Assembly: GCA_004195305.1 (NCBI GenBank)
Contig: SDWN01000422.1
Location: 1 to 6,221 of the forward strand
Direction: 5' to 3'
DNA from: Neptunomonas sp.
Lineage (GTDB): Bacteria; Pseudomonadota; Gammaproteobacteria; Pseudomonadales; Balneatricaceae
DNA length: 6,221 nucleotides
The notes beneath the pieces were generated by a model. It did no database searches, was not told where the DNA came from, and worked only from the letters and a program-made list of their open reading frames with translations. The translations under genes and the position numbers were made by a program. This document shows positions 1 through 5,215 of this stretch, one piece after another. Position 1 is the stretch's first letter, and every line of letters starts with the position of its first letter.

Positions 1-262
1 CGTAGATCTCGATCTGGGCCGGCAGGTTGTTCCCGGTGTTCTTCTCGTCGTACATGTTGAGCGGCGCCATCTGCGAGTAGCGCAGATTCGTCTCCGTGTA
101 GGTACGGAAGATGCCCTCAGAGAGCGAAACCTCGTCGTCGCCAGTCGTGAAGACGTTCTGGCCCTTCTTCGCCACCGCGATGGCGAGGGCGTCGGGCTGT
201 TGCGCGGCCATGATCGGCAGCCACGCGGAGACGTTCAGAGGCGTGGCGCTGGCCGTGCTCAT
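1..262 (-). CDS. oleC: N-terminus of OleC-like AMP-dependent ligase, running into an unidentified coding piece; partial
   Basis: The frame opens with ATG at 262-260 and stays open to the window edge. The first 33 or so residues (MSTASATPLNVSAWLPIMAA..., then a QQPDALAIAVA stretch) look like the start of an acyl-CoA-synthetase-family ligase of the OleC type, which turns beta-hydroxy acids into beta-lactones in long-chain olefin synthesis. The start overlaps the stop of the upstream OleB-like gene as ATGA, a typical translationally coupled oleB-oleC arrangement. From about position 163 leftward the protein (GQNVFTTGDDEVSLSEG..., later LRYSQMAPLNMYDEKNTG) no longer resembles a ligase: the expected adenylation-domain sequence does not follow. 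I do not recognise this second part. A chimeric joint near 163 is the simplest reading. The OleC call rests on a short N-terminus and the neighbour. Confidence 0.45.
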   Translation of the reverse strand, partial: MSTASATPLNVSAWLPIMAAQQPDALAIAVAKKGQNVFTTGDDEVSLSEGIFRTYTETNLRYSQMAPLNMYDEKNTGNNLPAQIEIY

Positions 263-450
263 GGCGTCGGATGCTCTGCCAGGAAAGTCGAAATCAGCGG
301 GATGACCTCGTCCCGCGCATCTTCGAGTATGTAGTGCCCCACGTCTTCGAAGCGGTGGATCTCGGCGTCGGGGAAACGCCGGGCGAACTCGTCGAGGAAA
401 TGCACGTCGAAGACGAAGTCCTGCATGCCCCAGCAGATCAGCATCGGCTG
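259..450 (-). pseudogene. oleB: 3' end of OleB-like alpha/beta-hydrolase (haloalkane-dehalogenase family), truncated
   Basis: About 63 C-terminal residues of an alpha/beta-hydrolase are encoded, ending at TGA 261-259. Visible features are the PMLICWGMQDFVFD strand-and-acid region, then FARRFPDAEIHRFEDVGHYILED, where the H of GHY fits the catalytic histidine of the family. OleB-type enzymes decarboxylate beta-lactones to olefins and are encoded directly before oleC, as the ATGA overlap here suggests. The open frame continues upstream to an ATG at 540-538, but beyond about 450 its residues (FRRRQPAFYCQSPAV) are not hydrolase-like. There a different minus-strand frame makes sense as an aldolase. 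The gene is therefore cut off at its 5' side by a joint, not by a natural start. It could also be annotated as a generic alpha/beta hydrolase. Confidence 0.6.
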
Positions 451-547
451 CACTGCGGGGCTTTGGCAATAGAATGCCGGCTGGCGCCGCCGGAACCACG
501 GCCGCCAGGTCCGCAGCGGCATCTTCAGAGTCGATCGCATTGATGGA
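445..547 (-). pseudogene. Short internal fragment of a citrate lyase beta / HpcH-HpaI-type aldolase
   Basis: Read on the minus strand from about 547 down to 445, in a different frame from the OleB-like piece, the translation contains INAIDSEDAAADLAAVVPAA followed by PAGILLPKPRSAADA. The pattern of 'R/INA-D-S...DLAAV...P-GI-LPK-RS' is characteristic of CitE-like lyases of the HpcH/HpaI TIM-barrel superfamily, in which the LPK strand lies in the barrel. Only some 34 residues are present, with neither start nor stop. The piece is bounded on one side by the OleB-like fragment and on the other by the plus-strand ACT gene. The family call is from memory of the motif and is moderate; that it is a fragment is clear. 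Confidence 0.45.
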
Positions 548-1058
548 AGGGACCCTGTTGGAGTGCCAGCAGTCGCTCCTGAACGGTCGGATGATGGCCA
601 TGTGGACGCTGAATCTTCCTAAAGTCCATGTGCCGTTTGCCCGGCAGTCCTTCGCGCGTTTCGAGAGCCAGGGGCTGAGGCTGACTCTTGATGAGAGTCC
701 GAATCTGGATCCGGAGCCTGGTGACTGGTCTAGGCCTGTTACGCTGGTAGTGAGCGGCCACTTTCGACAGGGGATCGACCATCAGATTCGGATGATTCTT
801 GAGAGCCACGGTGCCAGGGTTGTGCAGCTTAACCAGCAACTATGCGCGGCTCAGAATCCCGCCAAACGGCGCTTTTACTCGCGTATCGATGCCTACCCAT
901 CACGTTTGATAGTGACCGAGGACTTATGTCAGGCGCTGGCCAGACTGGCGCCGGAACTTGATATCAGCGTGGAGTCTTGGGGGCAAGTGGGTTTGGCGGA
1001 AGGTTCCGTGGACCTCAGCAGGGGGCTTGAGAGTGGTGCTACGAGGGCACAGGTGTGA
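540..1058 (+). CDS. GcvR-like tandem-ACT-domain protein, 5'-truncated
   Basis: About 172 residues of a protein with two ACT-type ligand-binding domains. The first domain lacks its beginning: recognisable sequence starts at IALMEGTLLECQQSLLNGR. The second runs from PVTLVVSGHFRQGIDHQIRM to the LDISVES end. It aligns without large gaps to the GcvR-like protein at 3881-4408 (LLECQQSLLNGR against LWLESQFSRLGG; QGLRLTLDE against QGLRVMIEA; DLCQALARLAPEL against QLSEALEALSPEL). That alignment implies about 27 N-terminal residues are missing. The frame stays open upstream to an ATG at 474, but that part lies in the chimeric block and is not credible as protein. No HAD phosphatase domain follows, so it is not SerB. 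GcvR-type proteins act as regulators by protein contact; the ligand here is unknown. The MFS gene follows 48 nt later in the same direction, probably in one transcript. Confidence 0.7.
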   Translation: MMEGTLLECQQSLLNGRMMAMWTLNLPKVHVPFARQSFARFESQGLRLTLDESPNLDPEPGDWSRPVTLVVSGHFRQGIDHQIRMILESHGARVVQLNQQLCAAQNPAKRRFYSRIDAYPSRLIVTEDLCQALARLAPELDISVESWGQVGLAEGSVDLSRGLESGATRAQV

Positions 1059-1106
1059 ACGTCGCTCGGCGACTGGTCTTAGCACCTTTGCAGTGGACAT
1101 AAGCCT

Positions 1107-2339
1107 ATGCCAGCCTTGACGATACTCTGTTTTGCTTACTCGATCAGTTTGTTTTACCGGGGGATGATTGCGGTGATTGCACCGGAACTCGCTGCTGATC
1201 TGGGGCTTGATGCAAGCGGTCTGGGGATGCTGTCATCGACCTTCTTTATCAGCTTTGCGGTGGCACAGGTTCCTGTTGGCATCGCATTGGATCGTTACGG
1301 TGCACGACTGACGATAGCCGTTTGCCTGTGGTTCTCGGTGCTGGGTACCGCGCTGTTGAGCATGGCCGGGAGTCCGTTCCAGGCTTTTGCCGGGCAGGCG
1401 TTGATCGGGTTGGGTTGTGCGCCGGTATTTACGGCAACGATGTTGTTTATCGGGCGTCACTATACCCCGGAGCAGTTTTCTTACATGACGGCTCTGGTGC
1501 TTGCGATCGGTAGCTTCGGTGACATCTTTGGTACCGCGCCACTGGCATTGCTGGCTGATTGGCTTGGCTGGCGATGGGCTATGCTGGTGCCGCTGATGCT
1601 GGCAGCGCTGACAGCTTGCGGCTGTTGGTTTGGGTTACCCATCGATCGGCCCGAGGGCGAGCAACCCTCACTGGCGTTGTTGTTGCAGGGCATGGCTCGG
1701 GTGCTGACTTTACGCGAGCTCTGGCCCATCTTTCCGATGGTGTTTGCCAGTTATGCGGTGCTGATGGCGATTCGTGGGTTGTGGAGTGGCCCTTATCTGG
1801 CGCAGATCTTTGCGCTAGGCGCCGCTGAACGGGGAGCTATTTTGTTGCTGATGTCGATCGCTATGGCGCTGGGTACCTTTCTATTAGGTACGCTGGACCG
1901 GCGGCTGGAGCAGACCAAAACGGTGGTGATCGGCAGTGCGTTGCTGACTTCGGTCTCGCTGTTATTACTGACCCTATGGCCGCAGCAGAGCGCGTGGCTG
2001 GCCATGATCGCTTTTATTGGCATCGGCCTGTGCGGTTTTAACTACCCACTATTGATATCGCATTGCCGGACTTTTCTGGCTTCTAGCTACCACGGTCGGG
2101 GCATGGCGGTACTCAGTGCGTTGAGCTTTATCGGGGTGGCGCTGGTGCAAGGACTGAGTGGGTGGATGATGGAAACGTCGGCTGTCATGGGGGTGGCGCC
2201 GACCGAACAGTTCCGCTACCTGTTTCTATTGCTGTTGGTGGTATTGCTGTTGGCGACGCTGGCGTACGGTTTCAGTCGTTCAGAGTTGAGGCAGAAACCG
2301 TCATGTTGTCTAAACGTAGAGCTGCGCCCCGAGTGTTGA
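1107..2339 (+). CDS. Major facilitator superfamily transporter, 12 TM segments
   Basis: A 410-residue inner-membrane secondary transporter. Hydrophobic segments lie roughly at residues 3-26, 40-61, 67-87, 92-115, 126-150, 157-177, 205-225, 242-263, 272-292, 297-317, 331-355 and 370-389, with the usual cytoplasmic loop between TM6 and TM7. GIALDRYGARLT at 58-69 is the MFS motif A between TM2 and TM3. LGWRWAML at 153-160 matches the loop after TM5, and GTLDRRLEQ at 261-269 is the weaker C-half counterpart of motif A. The substrate cannot be read from sequence. ATG 1107 is the first possible start: an in-frame TAG lies at 1080-1082 with no start codon between. The ribosome site is weak (GTGGA, 9 nt upstream), which fits coupling to the ACT gene before it. 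The last 20 or so residues after TM12 overlap the convergent LysR gene. Confidence 0.88.
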   Translation: MPALTILCFAYSISLFYRGMIAVIAPELAADLGLDASGLGMLSSTFFISFAVAQVPVGIALDRYGARLTIAVCLWFSVLGTALLSMAGSPFQAFAGQALIGLGCAPVFTATMLFIGRHYTPEQFSYMTALVLAIGSFGDIFGTAPLALLADWLGWRWAMLVPLMLAALTACGCWFGLPIDRPEGEQPSLALLLQGMARVLTLRELWPIFPMVFASYAVLMAIRGLWSGPYLAQIFALGAAERGAILLLMSIAMALGTFLLGTLDRRLEQTKTVVIGSALLTSVSLLLLTLWPQQSAWLAMIAFIGIGLCGFNYPLLISHCRTFLASSYHGRGMAVLSALSFIGVALVQGLSGWMMETSAVMGVAPTEQFRYLFLLLLVVLLLATLAYGFSRSELRQKPSCCLNVELRPEC

Positions 2340-3186
2340 CCAGCCCCCGGCGCAGAGAATCCAGCAATCGGGTTGCGGCGGGCGCCAGGTTGGCATGATC
2401 GTAATGAAAGCCGATGGTGACTTTTCCCAGCGGTGGCAATTGCTGCTGGATATCGCGGTCCGTCAGCATGCTGGGTGCGGTATTGATCGACAGGGCGCCG
2501 ATGCCTAACCCGGCCTCGATTGCTGACTGGATTCCTAGCAGACTGGAGGTGGAGTAGAGCACTCGCCAGGGAATGTTGGCCTGGTTGAGAGCGGTGGTGA
2601 TGTGTTGTCGATAGATACAGCCTTTGGGGTAGAGCACCAAAGGCACGGGTTGGTCGGGCTTGAAGGTAAATCCCGGCCCGCTGATCCACGATAGCTGCTC
2701 CGAAATAAAGTCATTTTCTGCAAAACTGTGACCCTGGTCTTCGTCCATCAGCATCACCAGATCATAGGAGCCTTTCTTAAAATCCTGCAGTAGGTTTTCG
2801 CTTAGGTCAGTGCGCACATCCAGTGTGACATCCGGGTAGGCCTGAGAAAATTTCGACAGGGTCATCGGTAGGAACGAAACTTCAAAGTCGTTGGGGATGC
2901 CCAGTTTTACCGATCCGCTAACGGCAGGGACCGACATTCGAGAGACGACCGTGTCATTTAGCTCTAGAATTTTTCGAGCGTAATTGTACAACAACAGTCC
3001 CTCTTCGGTCAGTTTCATGCCCTCTGCGCGGTTGAACAGCTGCGCTTCAATCAATCCTTCCAATCGTTTGACCTGAAGGCTGATCGCCGGTTGCGAGCGG
3101 CCCAGCATCTCGCCCGCTTGAGTGAAACCGCCCAGGTCGCTGATCGTGACAAAAGTACGTAAAAGGTCCATCGGCAGGTTTTTCAT
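2272..3186 (-). CDS. LysR-type transcriptional regulator, LrhA/HexA-like
   Basis: A 304-residue cytoplasmic DNA-binding regulator. The N-terminal winged helix-turn-helix covers about residues 5-64, with FTQAGEMLGRSQPAISLQVK (21-40) as the helix-turn-helix core. The effector-binding domain begins near SGSVKLGIPNDFEVSFLP (90-107). The stretch ANIPWRVLYSTSSLLGIQSA with following IEAGLGIGAL closely recalls E. coli LrhA, so I place it in the LrhA/HexA/PecT branch; the effector is unknown. The start is ATG 3186-3184, preceded by GGAG at 3196-3193 with a 6-nt gap. A TTG at 3198 is in frame but lies on the Shine-Dalgarno itself. It converges on the MFS gene with a 68-bp overlap. It may regulate that transporter, but they share no promoter region. 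The inverted repeats at 3224-3253 suggest autoregulation. Confidence 0.9.
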   Translation of the reverse strand: MKNLPMDLLRTFVTISDLGGFTQAGEMLGRSQPAISLQVKRLEGLIEAQLFNRAEGMKLTEEGLLLYNYARKILELNDTVVSRMSVPAVSGSVKLGIPNDFEVSFLPMTLSKFSQAYPDVTLDVRTDLSENLLQDFKKGSYDLVMLMDEDQGHSFAENDFISEQLSWISGPGFTFKPDQPVPLVLYPKGCIYRQHITTALNQANIPWRVLYSTSSLLGIQSAIEAGLGIGALSINTAPSMLTDRDIQQQLPPLGKVTIGFHYDHANLAPAATRLLDSLRRGLVNTRGAALRLDNMTVSASTLND

Positions 3187-3211
3187 CGCAGGCTCCAATC
3201 ATGGGTGTTGT

Positions 3212-3217
3212 AGTATA
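3212..3217 (-). promoter_or_regulatory. Candidate -10 box of the LysR gene
   Basis: The minus strand reads TATACT, close to the sigma-70 -10 consensus, 26 bases before the LysR ATG. The hexamer 17 nt further upstream (TTCTAA, 3240-3235) is a poor -35 box and lies inside the inverted repeats at 3224-3253. That combination would suit a promoter controlled by a protein bound there. The position is inferred from pattern only. Confidence 0.4.
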
Positions 3218-3223
3218 GGACGC

Positions 3224-3253
3224 TTTCATTTGTGTTAGAAATGAAATTAACAC
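3224..3253. promoter_or_regulatory. Two overlapping inverted repeats upstream of the LysR gene, probable operator
   Basis: TTTCATTT (3224-3231) and AAATGAAA (3239-3246) form a perfect 8-bp inverted repeat with a 7-nt spacer. A second perfect repeat, GTGTTA (3232-3237) and TAACAC (3248-3253), uses the spacer of the first as its left arm. The pair sits just upstream of the LysR -10 box. LysR proteins bind interrupted dyads, often of T-N11-A type, near their own promoter, so an autoregulatory site is likely. Binding by the neighbouring LysR protein is inference. Confidence 0.55.
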
Positions 3254-3366
3254 GAGTATTTGAATTGCAAATGTGGATGCGAGGATCACCGGGTGTGAAG
3301 GCCCCTTTTCGCGCCATCACTTCGGTTGTGGACAGCGACGGCGCGCTCCTTATCGCCTGATTCGCG

Positions 3367-3474
3367 CTATCGATTCGCCTGTTGCTGGGCCTATTGTCGC
3401 ATTTATTGTCGCGTTTGCTGCTGGGGCTGTTGTCGCGTTTATCGTCGCGCCTGTTGCTGGGTCGCCTGGCGCGT
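3367..3474 (-). repeat. Three tandem imperfect 36-bp repeats
   Basis: Read on the minus strand, units occupy 3474-3439, 3438-3403 and 3402-3367. Each is exactly 12 codons in the frame of the Hpt remnant, of the pattern ACG/ATG-CGA-CAA...CAG-CAA-CAG...CGA-stop, encoding TRQ-x-x-QQQ-x-R-x-stop. Each unit ends in a stop codon (TAA, TAA, TAG) in that frame. The first unit is the real C-terminal end of the Hpt reading frame and the others are downstream copies. Confidence 0.7.
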
Positions 3475-3790
3475 TTGTCGTATCACAGCTTCCAGGGTCG
3501 CGCTGGATTGGCTGAGGTCGTCAATCGCATCGGCTTTAACGCCTGTTTCTAACTCTCGCAATAGCTGCCTGGCTCGGGCAAATCCCAGGGTGTCGCAGGC
3601 TCCGGCGAACTTATGAACGATCTCTATGCAGTCGGAGCGGTCTTGAGTCGCTTAACCGTTATAAGCGTGGTAAAGCCGTTGCGGTTGCAATCCATAATCA
3701 ACCCCAGATGGGTGTGTGGCTGTTGCTTTCAGGCGACCACGGCGACTGGCCGATGTCGGTTACAGCAATATTTATGTCCTCCTCAGACAA
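3439..3790 (-). pseudogene. Decayed remnant of a hybrid histidine kinase C-terminus (receiver plus Hpt pieces)
   Basis: Minus-strand translation in several frames gives pieces of a two-component phosphorelay protein. From about 3790 to 3710 one frame reads LSEEDINIAVTDIGQ, like the start of a receiver domain. A second frame reads HTHLGLIMDCNRNGFTT around 3720-3670, like the LIMDC...GF phosphoacceptor region with the aspartate in place. A third frame, 3651-3439, reads DRSDCIEIVHKFAGACDTLG, then FARARQLLRELETGV, then a Q/R-rich end and a TAA at 3441-3439. The HKFAGACDTLGF piece fits the histidine motif of an Hpt domain (phosphorylated His in HxxxG). Frames shift at least twice, a TAA precedes the Hpt piece at 3654-3652, and the region between receiver and Hpt is shortened. 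I judge it a dead gene fragment. A short free-standing Hpt protein is less likely since no start or ribosome site is seen. Confidence 0.5.
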
Positions 3791-3880
3791 CCTTTAACCG
3801 CTCCGCTCTGGCTTACTGACGTTTAATAATTACAAATAGACCCGCTTCCTGGTGAAGCCTAGAGCATGGAGTGAATCCCG

Positions 3881-4408
3881 ATGAAGAAAACACTGGTATT
3901 GACCCTGATCGGTGAGGACCGACCAGGCCTGGTGGAGATGGTCTCTCAGTTGGTTGCCGAGCGACAAGGGCTGTGGCTAGAGAGTCAGTTCTCACGCTTG
4001 GGAGGGACGTTTGCAGGTATTCTGCAGCTGTCGGTTCCGGCGGAGCAAGTTGCGCCGCTGGAGACGGAATTGCGTGCCATGGTCGGGCAAGGGCTCAGGG
4101 TAATGATCGAAGCGGGAGTGTCGCCGGTTAGCGATCCTTGCTATCCATTGAGCCTGCGTTTTGTGGGGCAGGATCGCAGCAATATCGTTGCTGAAATCAG
4201 CGAGGTTCTGAGTCGTTTTAGAGTCACGGTGCTGAGCCTTAACAGTCACTGTGCCTCTGCACCGATGAATGCGGAGGTGCTTTTTCATGCCGATTTTGAG
4301 GTTCAGGTGCCGGTTTCGGTCAGCTGTGAGCAGCTCAGCGAGGCGCTGGAAGCGTTGAGCCCGGAGCTAATGGTTGATCTGGAGATGTATGAGGCGAGTG
4401 CGGTTTAA
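3881..4408 (+). CDS. GcvR-like glycine-cleavage regulator, two ACT domains
   Basis: A 175-residue cytoplasmic protein of two ACT domains, slightly shorter than E. coli GcvR (about 190). ACT1 covers about residues 4-76, with the ligand-loop motif GEDRPGLVEMVSQL at 11-24. ACT2 covers about 89-172, with GQDRSNIVAEISEVL at 96-110. GcvR in E. coli has no DNA-binding domain and represses the gcv operon by binding the activator GcvA, relieved by glycine; a similar role here is inference. The start ATG 3881 has a good ribosome site, GGAGTGA at 3868-3874, 6 nt upstream. The palindromic terminator at 4429-4448 follows the stop. It is a paralogue of the truncated ACT protein at 540-1058. Confidence 0.82.
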   Translation: MKKTLVLTLIGEDRPGLVEMVSQLVAERQGLWLESQFSRLGGTFAGILQLSVPAEQVAPLETELRAMVGQGLRVMIEAGVSPVSDPCYPLSLRFVGQDRSNIVAEISEVLSRFRVTVLSLNSHCASAPMNAEVLFHADFEVQVPVSVSCEQLSEALEALSPELMVDLEMYEASAV

Positions 4409-4428
4409 CGATGACACTGTTTTTTCAT

Positions 4429-4448
4429 TCCGTGGCCACGGATTTTTT
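4429..4448 (+). terminator. Rho-independent terminator after the GcvR-like gene
   Basis: TCCGTGGCCACGGA (4429-4442) is a perfect 14-base palindrome, effectively a 5-bp stem with a GGCC tetraloop, followed directly by six T residues (4443-4448). It lies 21 nt past the GcvR-like stop and 58 nt before the next start, so it may also act as an attenuator for the small gene downstream. Confidence 0.7.
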
Positions 4449-4506
4449 AGTCGACCTGGGTTGGGCAGGCGAACCCACTGATCATAACAGTAGCTGAGGA
4501 CAATCT

Positions 4507-4704
4507 ATGCATAACTACGACTACCGTATCCGTCTGGTGGGTATAGAAGAGCCCCACGACTACGCAGTCCGGCTGGCGGGGGATGGGGAACGGTATGACA
4601 ACCGCGTACGCTGTATCGCTGATGGCGAGCTGGCCGATTACCGAATGGCGGTGGCGAGGGACGGTGAGTCCTTTGATTTGACGTTGAAGGTGGTTTGCTG
4701 GTGA
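4507..4704 (+). CDS. Small protein built of five 13-residue repeats, function unknown
   Basis: A 65-residue acidic-turn protein that I do not recognise. After MHN it consists of 13-residue units at residues 4-16, 17-29, 30-42 and 43-55, plus a 10-residue last unit 56-65. The consensus is aromatic-D-[Y/N]-x-[V/I/M]-x-[L/C/V]-x-x-D-G-E-x. D is in position 2 of all five units, and DGE is in positions 10-12 of units 2 to 4. Alternating polar and hydrophobic residues followed by a DGE turn predict a five-strand antiparallel beta meander. The gene is supported by a strong ribosome site (GAGGA, 4496-4500, 6 nt from the ATG). There is no signal peptide or membrane segment, so it is probably cytoplasmic. 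The DNA of the units has diverged, so the pattern is held at protein level. It lies between the GcvR-like gene and purU; its job is unknown. Confidence 0.75.
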   Translation: MHNYDYRIRLVGIEEPHDYAVRLAGDGERYDNRVRCIADGELADYRMAVARDGESFDLTLKVVCW

Positions 4705-5215
4705 GTCGCGGTGGGTTTCATTATGGCTGGCTGGGTTTGACGCTGGCTTGATCATTCGTCTGTTGTCAGTGGGTAGGCTTATTTGTAGCTCCCTAGCGCG
4801 ACGTTATGCCGCAACTGTGGTGGTTTTTAATTCGTAAATCTGCAGACGGTCACTCCGGAATCCATGCTGACACCCATTGCCAGTTACCATATGTCGTTAT
4901 TCGCTGTCGCATATTCATAAGAGAGCGTCGTCAGCAGACAGTGGTGGTGGGGTTTCCATGAGTAGTATAGGGGCATCTAAGTGCTGGTGTTGAATGGCAA
5001 ACAAGTTATTTATTGATGCCGGATCCATTGTTTTTAGGTGAGGCAATGATTTGGCGAATTAAATAAAATGTTTTAATAAATATATAATTATTAGATATAG
5101 GCAGAACAGCTTTGATATGTGTTTTTGCTTAAATGTTGATAGCCAGTTGCTGGTTAATGCCAAGCGCTGCGTTAGATAAAAACCTAGTCATTTAAAATTA
5201 TAATAAGGAGTGGTT
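4705..5215 (+). other. 511-nt non-coding leader before purU
   Basis: No credible gene on either strand. The first half has ordinary composition; the second half, especially 5056-5100, is strongly AT-rich. A reading frame of 18 codons at 4864-4920 has no ribosome site. I looked for glycine and tetrahydrofolate riboswitch cores, which would suit a purU gene, and saw neither. The length is unusual for a simple promoter region and may hold an unrecognised leader RNA or regulator sites. Confidence 0.6.
5083..5088 (+). promoter_or_regulatory. Candidate -10 box upstream of purU
   Basis: A perfect TATAAT lies in the AT-rich stretch 5056-5100, 128 nt before the purU start. The matching -35 (TTAAAT, 5059-5064, 18-nt spacer) is poor, and AT-rich DNA gives such hexamers by chance, so this is only a candidate. 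A second TATAAT-like sequence near 5199 is too close to the start codon to serve. Confidence 0.3.

Larger units (their letters stand above)
1..547. other. Patchwork block at the left edge, probably chimeric or mis-assembled
   Basis: This block is more GC-rich than what follows and contains three or four truncated, unrelated coding pieces, all readable on the minus strand but in different frames. Joints fall near 163, 440-455 and 531-547. At the last joint the aldolase-like minus-strand reading and the plus-strand ACT-protein reading both fade within about 15 bases. No transposase, terminal repeat or target duplication explains it. The usual causes are amplification chimeras or assembly errors at a contig end; a natural rearrangement cannot be excluded from the sequence alone. 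Confidence 0.6.
3254..3880. other. Stretch without an intact gene between the LysR gene and the GcvR-like gene
   Basis: Apart from the two-component remnant and the 36-bp repeats, I see no intact gene here. Plus-strand open frames over 3273-3616 read as hydrophobic or Cys/Trp/Arg-rich sequence, lack ribosome sites and are antisense to the remnant. The AT-rich 3821-3840 stretch before the GcvR-like gene may hold its promoter, but no convincing -35/-10 pair stands out. Confidence 0.6.

Noticed and set aside
474..542. Upstream ATG start for the truncated ACT protein
   Set aside because: The added residues lie in the chimeric block, are low-complexity and do not align with the paralogue at 3881-4408.
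540..1058. Reading the truncated ACT gene as the N-terminus of SerB phosphoserine phosphatase
   Set aside because: The frame stops at 1058 with no HAD domain (no DxDxT), and the alignment to the GcvR-like protein is better.
3187..3198. In-frame TTG start for the LysR gene
   Set aside because: The TTG overlaps the GGAG Shine-Dalgarno that is well placed for ATG 3186.
3273..3616. Plus-strand open frames giving a hydrophobic protein and a Cys/Trp/Arg-rich protein
   Set aside because: No ribosome sites; their odd composition comes from the antisense of the 36-bp repeats and the Hpt remnant.
4447..4755. Minus-strand open frame of 102 codons opposite the repeat protein
   Set aside because: Shadow of the repetitive plus-strand gene; no ribosome site and no recognisable domain.
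4864..4920. 18-codon plus-strand reading frame
   Set aside because: No ribosome site and no sign of conservation visible; such short frames are expected by chance.
4995..5009. TGGCA...TT resemblance to a sigma-54 promoter
   Set aside because: The essential GC of the -12 element is missing (TTAT instead of TTGC).
5210..5215. In-frame GTG start for purU
   Set aside because: It overlaps the AAGGAG ribosome site, which is ideally spaced for ATG 5216.
4705..5215. Glycine or THF riboswitch before purU
   Set aside because: No conserved core of either class could be found by eye.
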